DNA of 37,894 nt from Thermoplasmata archaeon. Its GTDB lineage: Archaea > Thermoplasmatota > Thermoplasmata > Lutacidiplasmatales > UBA184. A program made the translations under genes and the position numbers. Positions 23,825-29,424 of the stretch are shown piece after piece; the stretch's first letter is position 1, and every line of letters starts with the position of its first letter. The notes beneath the pieces were generated by a model, which saw only the letters and a program-made list of their open reading frames with translations, did not search any database and had not been told where the DNA came from. The stretch covers positions 1 to 37,894 of the forward strand of contig JASHVI010000197.1 in assembly GCA_030039525.1 (NCBI GenBank). Reading direction: 5' to 3'.

Positions 23825-23974
23825 ATGTGCAAGCGCTGCGCTCCGGGGAGCCTGAAGGATCCCGTGCCCGCCCCCAGCTGCCAGTGTGCCTGCCCGGGTC
23901 CGAAAATCGTCCAAGGGGACGGGGCCAGCCCCATGAAGTGCCTCCTGTGCGGCCACGGGCTCCCCGTCCGGTAG
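23825..23974 (+). CDS. 49-residue Cys-rich mini-protein
   Basis: A very short gene found through its promoter. The ATG at 23825 follows a CTTAAAG box by 27 nt. The protein has seven Cys in a knuckle-like order: C2-x2-C5, C19-x-C21-x-C23 and C39-x2-C42 (KCLLCGHG). Terminal C-x2-C pairs with 'C-x2-C-G' suggest a zinc-ribbon or a small metal-binding protein; the central C-x-C-x-C resembles metallothionein-type clusters. The tight fit of promoter, ATG and Cys spacing makes it more than a chance frame, but no family is recognised. Confidence 0.55.
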   Translation: MCKRCAPGSLKDPVPAPSCQCACPGPKIVQGDGASPMKCLLCGHGLPVR

Positions 23975-23992
23975 GTCTCCGACCCGGGGCCC

Positions 23993-24489
23993 CTACCGGG
24001 CTCCCGCGCCGGCTCGGGGAGCCTTAACCGAGCGGTGGCCTGACCGACCTCGGGAGCGTGATCTCCGCGGGGGTAAGCTCGCCCGAAACTGGAGCACGTC
24101 GCGGTCGGGATCCCGGGAGCTCCGAGCCCGAGGGTCGAAGCCGGACAGCGGTTCCTGATCGCGCCCTTCCGGGATCTTGGTGAGCCAGTACTCGCACGGG
24201 GCCGCGATCCCGGGTGTCTCGCGGGTCGCTCCGAGGTCGGCGAGCGCGAGCAAGTTCCAGGCGGTCGAGAGGAACGGCGGGTAGAGCGGGTGGCGCTCGC
24301 TCAGCCACCACCCCCGGGGTCCCGACGCGAAAGAATCTCTCGCGCCCACGGCTCCTCCGGGATCTTCGCCCGAGGGGCACGGACCTCCGGGCCCGACCCA
24401 GGTCGTCCCAGGACTCCCGTCAGCGTGCGGTCGCGAATCGACGGTTGGCTCGGGTCGAGCAGCCAGCTCAGGACCCGGTCGCGCGACAC
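23993..24489 (-). pseudogene. Frameshifted prenyltransferase/squalene-cyclase-repeat-like gene
   Basis: From a GTG at 24489 the first frame reads VSRDRVLSWLLDPSQPSIRD..., 'RTLTGVLGRP', 'AKIPEEPWAREILSRRDPGG' and stops near 24301. The next frame continues the same protein without a gap: GPRGWWLSERHPLYPPFLST, AWNLLALADLGATRETP, 'CEYWLTKI'. The two join at a run of five G (about 24315-24320); a sixth G would restore '..DPGGWWLSE..'. The pattern resembles bacterial and archaeal proteins with terpene-cyclase-type alpha/alpha repeats. After about 24160 the similarity fades and no full-length enzyme follows, so the gene is both shifted and truncated. A sequencing error could explain the shift but not the missing remainder. 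Confidence 0.5.
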
Positions 24490-24532
24490 GAACCCGCCTC
24501 GGACGCCCGCGCCGTGGCCACGGGAGCTCCGG

Positions 24533-25333
24533 TCAGACGCATTGAATCGTCTCGCCCCCGTCGACATCCCACGTGGCGCCGACCGCAAAGCTCGCTCGCT
24601 CCGACGCCAGGAAGCAGACGACGCTCGCGATCTCCTCGGGGCGACCGAACCGCCCGATCGGCAGGGGCCTCGCGTGGTCTTCGAGCCAAGGCCCGATCTT
24701 CTTCTTGTCGCCCCCGGTAAAGATCCGTGCGGCCTTCTGCCAGAGGGCGGTGTCGACCCGACCCGGGCAGACACAATTGACGCGGATCCTGTCCGCGATC
24801 AGCCTCAACGCCATGGACCTCGAGTACGAGACGAGGGCCGCCTTGGTCGCGAAGTAGTCGACCAGGTGGGGCCGGGCCTCGTGGCCCCATATCGAGGCCA
24901 CGTTGACGATGGCTCCGCCGCCTTGGTCCCGCATCAAGGGGGCGACCTCCCTCGTGCAGCGCGCGGCCCCCAGGAGGTTCACCTCGAAGGAGAAGTTCCA
25001 ATCGGCATCGGCCAGATCCTCGGACTTGGCCGCCCAAGCGCCCTCCGAGAGGTCTCCGGCGTTGTTGATCAGAATGTCGACTCGGCCGAATCGCCTCTTG
25101 GCTTTCCGGATCCCTCGTTGGACCTCGGCGGCTTTCGTCACGTCCATCGGAATCGCGAGCGCGACGACGCCGGAGGGCTCGAGGGCCCGCCGCACCTCCT
25201 CCAGGGCCGCGGAGTCCCGCGAGCAAAGCGCGACGTTGGCGCCCTCCCCCGCGAGACGCACGGCGATCTCGCGTCCGATGCCGCGGCTGGCGCCGGTGAC
25301 TATCGCGGACTTTCCTCGGAGCTCGAGGTCCAT
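24533..25333 (-). CDS. Short-chain dehydrogenase/reductase (SDR)
   Basis: A 266-residue classical SDR, ATG at 25333. The cofactor motif TGASRGIG is at residues 13-20, NNAG at 90-93, and the catalytic tetrad is complete: N119, S147, Y160 and K164 (YFATK). 'PGRVDTALW' and 'GRFGRPEEIASVVCFLASERASFAVGATWDVDGGE' are the usual C-terminal blocks. The S38-R39 pair after the second strand (CSRD) suggests NADP(H) preference. Likely a 3-oxoacyl- or alcohol-type oxidoreductase acting in the cytoplasm; the substrate is not predictable. It marks the left border of the toxin-antitoxin array. Confidence 0.93.
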   Translation of the reverse strand: MDLELRGKSAIVTGASRGIGREIAVRLAGEGANVALCSRDSAALEEVRRALEPSGVVALAIPMDVTKAAEVQRGIRKAKRRFGRVDILINNAGDLSEGAWAAKSEDLADADWNFSFEVNLLGAARCTREVAPLMRDQGGGAIVNVASIWGHEARPHLVDYFATKAALVSYSRSMALRLIADRIRVNCVCPGRVDTALWQKAARIFTGGDKKKIGPWLEDHARPLPIGRFGRPEEIASVVCFLASERASFAVGATWDVDGGETIQCV

Positions 25334-25523
25334 ACGATCGTCTCAGTCCCCGAACGAGGCCCCACGGTTGAACCTGCCGTAGGCGCCCGAGAATGCCCGC
25401 CGTTCGCCGTCCCTCCCGGGCGTGGAGGGTCGGTCGTTCGGTCGTCGGCCCACCTCTCAATTCGATCGGCCTCCGGACCCCGATCGACGACGCGCGGTGG
25501 TCTCGCCGAGGGCGGCGCCACTA

Positions 25524-25586
25524 CACGTCCCAAAGCGCTGAAGTTTGTGTCGGGGGGGGGTGAACCGCAAGAACGTTCCAATCCCA
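25524..25586 (+). repeat. Cassette-boundary repeat, copy 1
   Basis: CACGTC at 25524 is followed exactly 24 nt later by TGTC and nine G (25548-25560), then TGAACCGCAAGAAC and GTTCCAATCCC. The last parts can fold back: GAAC pairs with GTTC and GGG with CCC. The upstream GTTCAAATCCC element of copies 3 and 4 is not recognisable here, so this is the most degraded or left-most copy. It lies between the SDR gene and the first MNT gene. Confidence 0.7.
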
Positions 25587-25625
25587 ACCTGGGACGAAAG
25601 GCTCTTGTATGGTCAAACGGATATG

Positions 25626-25643
25626 TGTTCGGTAATCCGAACA
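25626..25643 (+). promoter_or_regulatory. 18-bp inverted repeat at the MNT start codon, candidate operator
   Basis: TGTTCGGTAATCCGAACA has perfect 7-bp arms around TAAT; its last A is the first base of the ATG at 25643. A weak TATA-like TGTATGG is centred about 36 nt before the ATG. The paired module at 28-29 kb has an operator of the same size and position (29061-29078). Confidence 0.65.
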
Positions 25644-26230
25644 TGCGCTTCCACGGCACGCTGACCGAGGTCCTTGGCTCGCCGGTTAGGGTGGACCTTC
25701 TCCGGATCCTCGCGAAGGCGCACGGAGGCAGCTTCAGCGGGAGGGAGCTGGCTCGTCAGGTTTCAGCCTCTCCTTCTCAGGTCAACCTCCATCTGTGGGC
25801 GCTAAGGTCGCAAGGACTGGTGAGGGTCTCGACGCTTGGTCGCCTCCACTCGTGGAGTCTCTCGATCGAGCATGCTCTCGCCGAGCCGCTGCAGAGGCTC
25901 TTCGAAGCCGAACCGGCCCTGCTCGAGCAACTGCGGGAACGTCTGGAAGCCACGTTGCGCCCGCTACCGATCGAGCGTGCGATCCTGTTCGGATCCATCG
26001 CGCGTGCTCAAGAGCGTCCGGAGAGCGACATTGACCTCTTCGTCGAGACTCGCGGGAACGCGGAGAAGGAGCGGGTCGCGGAAGCGTTGGGTCGCGCGAG
26101 CGTCGAGATCACTCAGCGATTCGGCAATCCGCTCTCGAACCTGATCCTCACGCGCGCTCAAGTCGAGCGGGGTTGGAACCCCGCCCTTCTCGCGGCCATC
26201 GAGCGGGAAGGGATCCCCCTGCGGACCTGA
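25643..26230 (+). CDS. Winged-helix plus MNT nucleotidyltransferase, antitoxin of a HEPN/MNT module
   Basis: A 195-residue two-domain protein starting at the ATG at 25643. Residues 1-78 form a winged helix (LGSPVRVDLLRILAKAHGGSFSGRELARQVSASPSQVNLHLWAL is the helix-turn-helix part), and residues 105-190 a minimal nucleotidyltransferase. The NTase site is complete: FGS (116-118) and SDIDLF with D129 and D131. In type VII systems, MNT proteins inactivate their HEPN partner by nucleotidylation, and the fused winged helix suggests autorepression, here through the palindrome overlapping the start codon. The HEPN gene follows after four bases. The paralogous gene at 28468-29061 has the same length, domain order and catalytic positions. 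Confidence 0.88.
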   Translation: MRFHGTLTEVLGSPVRVDLLRILAKAHGGSFSGRELARQVSASPSQVNLHLWALRSQGLVRVSTLGRLHSWSLSIEHALAEPLQRLFEAEPALLEQLRERLEATLRPLPIERAILFGSIARAQERPESDIDLFVETRGNAEKERVAEALGRASVEITQRFGNPLSNLILTRAQVERGWNPALLAAIEREGIPLRT

Positions 26231-26234
26231 GCAC

Positions 26235-26636
26235 ATGGCTCCGTATCGCAGCTCCGACGTACCGCGAAGCCGGGCAAGGGTCTACCTGCGCCGTGCCGAG
26301 GAATTGCTCCGGGCCGCGGACTGGGGATTGGAAGAAGGATACGCCAACGTCGCGGCGGTAAATTTCGTTCATGCCTCCATCTCGGCGGCCGATGCGTTTC
26401 TCGTTCAGCAGCTCGGTCAGCGATCGTCAGGAGCGGATCATCACGAGGTCCTGAACCTCCTGGCGAGTGCCACTTCGCCTGAGCGACGGGTAATCGGCCA
26501 GCACCTCCAACGAGTCCTGGACCGGAAGAACGAGGTCGAGTACCAAGACCGGGAAGTGACCCTCGGCGACGCCAAGGAACTCGGTAAGCACGCGCACCGG
26601 CTGATCGAAACCGTTCGCCGAACGCTCCCAAACTGA
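26235..26636 (+). CDS. HEPN-domain protein, toxin of a HEPN/MNT module
   Basis: A 133-residue all-helical protein four bases downstream of its MNT partner. Helices 'RARVYLRRAEELLRAADWGLEEGYANVAAVNFVHASISAADAFLVQQLG' and 'VIGQHLQRVLDRKNEVEYQDREVTLGDAKELGKHAHRLIETVRR' match the HEPN four-helix bundle. HEPN toxins are usually RNases with an R-x4-6-H motif. Here the equivalent position reads RKNEVEY (97-103), so Tyr replaces His. The homologue at 28070-28465 has AKNRVEY, losing the Arg as well. The conserved K-N-x-V-E-Y block is therefore the family's own signature. It may act by another mechanism, or be regulated rather than toxic. Confidence 0.85.
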   Translation: MAPYRSSDVPRSRARVYLRRAEELLRAADWGLEEGYANVAAVNFVHASISAADAFLVQQLGQRSSGADHHEVLNLLASATSPERRVIGQHLQRVLDRKNEVEYQDREVTLGDAKELGKHAHRLIETVRRTLPN

Positions 26637-26725
26637 GCCTCGTGTCGCGCACAAGGTTCCGGAGAAGCTCGTCCCCGGGCCTGTCGGACCGCCGGATCTC
26701 AGCCGACCGGCCAGGCCGTTGAGTG

Positions 26726-26825
26726 GCTCAAGTCCCCGAGGCACCTCGGTCGACTTGACGCGATTCCTCGTCAGAGAATCGGTGCCCTGGTGTGGGGGGG
26801 TGAACCGCAAGAAAGTTCAAGTCCG
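26726..26825 (+). repeat. Cassette-boundary repeat, copy 2
   Basis: Full-length copy. GCTCAAGTCCC (26726-26736) is followed 41 nt later by CTCGTC (26767), 24 nt later by TGT and seven G (26791-26800), then TGAACCGCAAGAAA and GTTCAAGTCCG (26815-26825). The two end elements share CAAGTCC, whereas both ends of copy 4 share CAAATCC, so the ends of a copy resemble each other. It separates the first MNT/HEPN module from the VapBC module. Confidence 0.7.
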
Positions 26826-26856
26826 GAACGCGGGCGGTCACACGCCCGGCCAGAGC

Positions 26857-27201
26857 TCACTCGAGGTCAGGGATCTTATCGCGGGGGAGGAGGACCATGA
26901 TGGTCCGGGGCTCTCCAGGTCGGCGGCTCAGCACACCCCTCGATCCTAGCCGAACGATCATGGCGTGTGCAGATGGGCCGCGAACTCCAAGGAACTCCGC
27001 GATCTCGTTCTCCGAGGGTGGCATTCGGTGGACCTTGGTGTACCAATAGACGTAGGCGACGAGCTGCCCCTGGGACTTCGATAGGCGACCGGTCGCTTGC
27101 CTGTCTACGGAGGTTCCCCTCGAGGCGAGACCGTCCGTTGCTCCCTCGAGCAGGGGGTCCGGAGACCCCGATCTGACCGGGATCCGACCGTGGGGCGGCA
27201 T
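26857..27201 (-). CDS. LexA-like winged-helix protein, third gene of the VapBC operon
   Basis: A 114-residue protein. The ATG at 27201 follows the VapC stop after one base, so the genes are almost certainly co-transcribed. Residues 41-105 form a LexA-type N-terminal winged helix: 'SKSQGQLVAYVYWYTKVHRMPPSENEIAEFLGVRGPSAHAMIVRLGSRGVLSRRPGEPRTIMVLL', with the P-P-S-x-x-E-I-A turn typical of LexA. There is no LexA peptidase domain. The first 38 residues are Ser/Gly/Arg-rich and may not be translated if an internal start is used. A third DNA-binding component is unusual for VapBC and may add a second layer of operon control. Confidence 0.68.
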   Translation of the reverse strand: MPPHGRIPVRSGSPDPLLEGATDGLASRGTSVDRQATGRLSKSQGQLVAYVYWYTKVHRMPPSENEIAEFLGVRGPSAHAMIVRLGSRGVLSRRPGEPRTIMVLLPRDKIPDLE

Positions 27202-27202
27202 T

Positions 27203-27574
27203 CTACCGAACAAACCGCACGCGCGCGAGCCCCTCGAACTCGTGGGCACCGGTCAGGAACTCGTGTCCCCGGTCGAGGGCGTAGACGTATCCCGCAGCAT
27301 CGGCGTAGGAGAACCGGCGGCCGGTGGCGCCCTTCTTCGCGAGGCGGAACCGAGCAATCTCGGGGATGAGGTCCTTCGGAAGGTCGGTTGCGATGGTGGA
27401 GAGTTCCTTGAGGATCCTCATCGCCAGGGCCTCTCCTCCGGCCTCCGTCAGAACGTGGTAGGCTTCGAGAAGGTCCAGAGTCGAGGTGGCCACCTCCTCG
27501 GCCTCGACGAAGTCGTATCGAGAGTTGTCCCGCGCCATTTCGACGATGGCGTAGGAGTCGAGAAAGAGGCTCAA
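27203..27574 (-). CDS. VapC-type PIN-domain toxin
   Basis: A 123-residue PIN protein. I chose TTG at 27574, which overlaps the VapB stop (TTGA) and has GGAG a few bases upstream. The longer frame to 27652 is antisense-like and too long for VapC. PIN residues are D6 (FLDSYAI), E37 (LLEAYHV) and D92 (SYADAAGYVYALDRGHEFLTG); the fourth acidic position after 'FLTG' is Ala110 (GAHEFEG). VapC toxins are Mg-dependent RNases, often cutting tRNA or rRNA; loss of the fourth acid is tolerated in some PIN proteins. VapB precedes it and a LexA-like protein follows. Confidence 0.87.
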   Translation of the reverse strand: MSLFLDSYAIVEMARDNSRYDFVEAEEVATSTLDLLEAYHVLTEAGGEALAMRILKELSTIATDLPKDLIPEIARFRLAKKGATGRRFSYADAAGYVYALDRGHEFLTGAHEFEGLARVRFVR

Positions 27575-27789
27575 TCTCGCTCCGTCCGTGCCGCCAGGAT
27601 CAGCTCGTCGGTTGGAGCCTTCGAGTGGAATCTTCCCCGGATCTTCGACCAATCTACCTTCCGAGGGATGACGATGTGGACCCTGGTTCCGGGTCTCGCG
27701 CGCAGTTCCTTGACCACCCTTGCCGGGATGAGGACGCCCATCGAGTCCCCCACTTTTCGCACCGTCGCGTCGAACTCCGTCACGCGCAT
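27571..27789 (-). CDS. VapB-type AbrB/MazE-fold antitoxin
   Basis: A 72-residue protein. Residues 1-45 are a swapped-hairpin (SpoVT/AbrB) DNA-binding domain: VTEFDATVRKVGDSMGVLIP, ARVVKELRARPGTRVHIVI, with the usual G-x-S-x-G-V-x-I-P turn. The tail (KVDWSKIRGRFHSKAPTDELILAARTERD) would wrap around VapC. The stop overlaps the VapC start. The ATG at 27789 gives the full domain, but the TATA-like box (27800-27810) is unusually close; the GTG two codons later (27783) lies about 25 nt from the box and would suit a leaderless mRNA. Confidence 0.88.
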   Translation of the reverse strand: MRVTEFDATVRKVGDSMGVLIPARVVKELRARPGTRVHIVIPRKVDWSKIRGRFHSKAPTDELILAARTERD

Positions 27790-27799
27790 AGCAATGAGA

Positions 27800-27810
27800 T
27801 TATAATATAT
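27800..27810 (-). promoter_or_regulatory. TATA box of the vapBC operon
   Basis: TTATAATATAT on the plus strand (ATATATTATAA on the minus) is the strongest AT run near the module. It lies 11-21 nt before the ATG at 27789 and about 25 nt before the in-frame GTG at 27783. Confidence 0.65.
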
Positions 27811-27943
27811 CTGTCCTTCGCATCTCCTTCGGCGACGTGAGCGGTCCAGCGGATCACGCCGTAACACGCTATATCACCGATTCCAGGAAGGTGCTCCGAA
27901 TGGCCCACGGAGTCGGGCGAGGGCACAGCAAGGGCCCTCCGAC

Positions 27944-28044
27944 GTTCAAATCCCTACGGGCCTCCCCCCAAATCCGGGGATTTCACGTCAGGAAACGGAG
28001 ATTCAGATGTCGGGGGGGGTGAACCGCAAGTAAGTTCAAATCTC
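27944..28044 (+). repeat. Cassette-boundary repeat, copy 3
   Basis: GTTCAAATCCC (27944-27954) is followed 40 nt later by CACGTC (27984), 24 nt later by TGTC and eight G (28008-28019), then TGAACCGCAAGTAA and GTTCAAATCTC (28034-28044). The hairpin TCGGG...TGAAC / GTTCA...CTCGA forms with a G-T pair where copy 4 has G-C, a change that keeps the stem. The two GTTCAAATC elements are 90 nt apart. It separates the VapBC module from the second HEPN/MNT module. Confidence 0.75.
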
Positions 28045-28069
28045 GAGCACCCGGCGATAGACGGATCAC

Positions 28070-28465
28070 CTACGGCGGCAGCTGGGGCTTCACCCAAGCG
28101 CGAACTCTTGTCGCACTCTGGCGGACATCTTCGGCCTCCCTCTCGGTAAACTCGCGAGACTCATACTCGACTCGGTTCTTTGCCTCCAATGCCCTCGAGA
28201 TCTGTCGGACGATCCGATCGGAATCGGGAAGGTGCAACGATCCCACCATGCCAATCACGCCCGCATGGTCTTGGCCGCTCCAGCGCTGTCCGGCCCGCTG
28301 GACGGTTAGCGCGTCGCAGGCGGAGACCACGGCGTGGACGCCGAGAAGCCCGACAGTGTTCCAGGCCTGTTCCGTTGCAGCCCGGTCCATCTGTTTCGCA
28401 AAGTCGTTCGATCGTTGCCAGTACACTTCGTAGCGCGCCTTCGGTACGACTTCGGTCCGCCCCAC
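28070..28465 (-). CDS. HEPN-domain protein, toxin of the second HEPN/MNT module
   Basis: A 131-residue helical protein with a GTG start at 28465, two bases after the MNT stop. It aligns along its length with the HEPN protein at 26235-26636: 'YWQRSNDFAKQMDRAATEQAWNTVGLLGVHAVVSACDALTVQRAGQRWSGQDHAGV' matches the first helices and the Q-R-W/S-S-G-x-D-H loop, and 'SRALEAKNRVEYESREFTEREAEDVRQSATRV' matches the last. The catalytic-motif region is AKNRVEY, lacking both the Arg and His of classical R-x4-6-H HEPN RNases. The partner gene order (MNT first) is the same as in the first module. Confidence 0.85.
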   Translation of the reverse strand: MGRTEVVPKARYEVYWQRSNDFAKQMDRAATEQAWNTVGLLGVHAVVSACDALTVQRAGQRWSGQDHAGVIGMVGSLHLPDSDRIVRQISRALEAKNRVEYESREFTEREAEDVRQSATRVRAWVKPQLPP

Positions 28466-28467
28466 GG

Positions 28468-29061
28468 TTAATCACCTTTGAGCGCGTCGACTCCCTCTTC
28501 CTCGATCGTTCGGAGAAGCGAAGGATTTCGGGGGTGCCTCGCTTCTGCCCTGGTGTAGATCAGGGCAGAAACAGGATTCCCGAATCGATCCCAGAGTCGA
28601 GATCGCACGCGATCAATCGCCCCCTCTGCGCGCGACCTGTCCTTGGAATCTCGAACCTCGAGGTAGAGGTCAACGTCGCTGTCGGCCCGTTCGTCCCCGC
28701 GAGGGATCGAGCCAAAGAGCCGCGCTCTCTCGAGATTGGCCGGTCGAAGGCCCTCAGATAGGTCGTGGAGGAGTTGCGAGGGAAGACTGGCTTCGTTGGC
28801 GAACAACTCGGCGAGGACCGGTCTCAGCACATGGGCCGAATTCAACCGCCACGAGTAGGACTTCCCAACCACCGTCCGGGTGACCAGCGAAGTCTCCGAC
28901 AGGTCCCGAAGGTCGCGGGCCGTTTGTGCCGAAGACACACCCGCCGCCTTCGCAAGTTCTCGGCCGGTCCAGCTCCGACTCGGCGAAGCGAACAGCACCC
29001 GCAACAGGCCGAGCTTCGTGGTGCTACCCAGCATCGGGTTCAAGGCGTCTCGGAACTTCAT
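28468..29061 (-). CDS. Winged-helix plus MNT nucleotidyltransferase, antitoxin of the second HEPN/MNT module
   Basis: A 197-residue protein, ATG at 29061 directly after an 18-bp palindrome. Residues 1-75 are the winged helix (LGSTTKLGLLRVLFASPSRSWTGRELAKAAGVSSAQTARDLRDL); the NTase has FGS at 116-118 and SDVDLY with D129 and D131, the same positions as in the paralogue at 25643-26230. 'RFGNPVSALIYTRAEARHPRNPSLLRTIEEEG' is shared almost block for block with that protein. Likely nucleotidylates or otherwise neutralises the HEPN partner and represses its own operon. The upstream frame to 29175 is not needed and lacks protein character. Confidence 0.88.
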   Translation of the reverse strand: MKFRDALNPMLGSTTKLGLLRVLFASPSRSWTGRELAKAAGVSSAQTARDLRDLSETSLVTRTVVGKSYSWRLNSAHVLRPVLAELFANEASLPSQLLHDLSEGLRPANLERARLFGSIPRGDERADSDVDLYLEVRDSKDRSRAEGAIDRVRSRLWDRFGNPVSALIYTRAEARHPRNPSLLRTIEEEGVDALKGD

Positions 29062-29078
29062 GTCTCTTATAAGAGACA
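29061..29078 (-). promoter_or_regulatory. 18-bp perfect palindrome at the MNT start codon, candidate operator
   Basis: TGTCTCTTATAAGAGACA is a perfect palindrome that ends in the first base of the ATG at 29061. A TATA-like CTTATGTATC (about 29094-29103, minus strand) is centred about 37 nt upstream. Size, 7-4-7 layout, TGT...ACA ends and position equal the operator at 25626-25643. Confidence 0.65.
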
Positions 29079-29206
29079 CATGAATCTCTCGAGATACATA
29101 AGACCATCGCAAATCCGGCTGCCCTGAACTTGGGGTGCCGTGACGTAGAGGGCTGCGAGGGCGAGCCGAGCGCATGGGGGCGAGTGGGCCGCGAACGAGC
29201 TTGGAG

Positions 29207-29307
29207 GTTCAAATCCCTGCGGAGGGCGCGACGAAATCTGACAGTTTCACGTCAGAATATCGATGTCCAGATGTCGGGGGGGTGAACCGCACGAAAGTTC
29301 AAATCCC
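29207..29307 (+). repeat. Cassette-boundary repeat, copy 4
   Basis: GTTCAAATCCC (29207-29217), CACGTC 41 nt later (29248), TGTC and seven G 24 nt after that (29272-29282), TGAACCGCACGAAA, and a closing GTTCAAATCCC (29297-29307). The hairpin TCGGG-TGAAC / GTTCA-CCCGA is perfectly paired apart from a 3 x 3 internal loop. The part before the G run (TTTCACGTCAGAA, CCAGATGTC) closely matches copies 2 and 3. It separates the second HEPN/MNT module from the AbiE module. Confidence 0.75.
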
Positions 29308-29356
29308 GACCCGGGCCCGCCCCGATCTGCGTCTCACATGGTCGGCGAGCTCTCGG

Positions 29357-29403
29357 TATTGGGGATTATTGGGGCTTCTTCCAATAAACAAGTCTTTTAA
29401 TAC
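29357..29403 (+). promoter_or_regulatory. AbiE promoter with repeated operator-like elements
   Basis: TATTGGGG occurs twice, at 29357-29364 and 29367-29374, one helical turn apart, followed by the inverted CCAATA at 29381-29386. The TATA box TTTTAATAC (29395-29403) is centred about 26 nt before the ATG at 29425, so the mRNA is probably leaderless. AbiEi antitoxins elsewhere autoregulate by binding repeats at their promoter, so these are good operator candidates. Confidence 0.6.
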
Positions 29404-29424
29404 TAATTCCGATATTGTGGGAAC

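Noticed and set aside
24290..25642. Long N-terminal extension of the first MNT gene.
   Set aside because: It crosses the SDR gene in antisense and the boundary repeat; the operator and promoter place the start at 25643.
29061..29078. Partial match (TGTCTCTTATA) to the Tn5/Nextera mosaic end, suggesting a library artefact.
   Set aside because: The site is a perfect 18-bp palindrome in the same position and layout as the operator of the paralogous module, and coding continues normally on both sides; only about 11 bases match the adapter.
25524..29307. Classical integron attC sites.
   Set aside because: The repeats do form hairpins, but they lack the GTTRRRY/RYYYAAC core boxes (the site reads GTTCAAA) and no integron integrase is in the window.
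25524..29307. CRISPR array.
   Set aside because: Repeats are more than 1.2 kb apart and separated by genes, with no short spacers and no cas genes.
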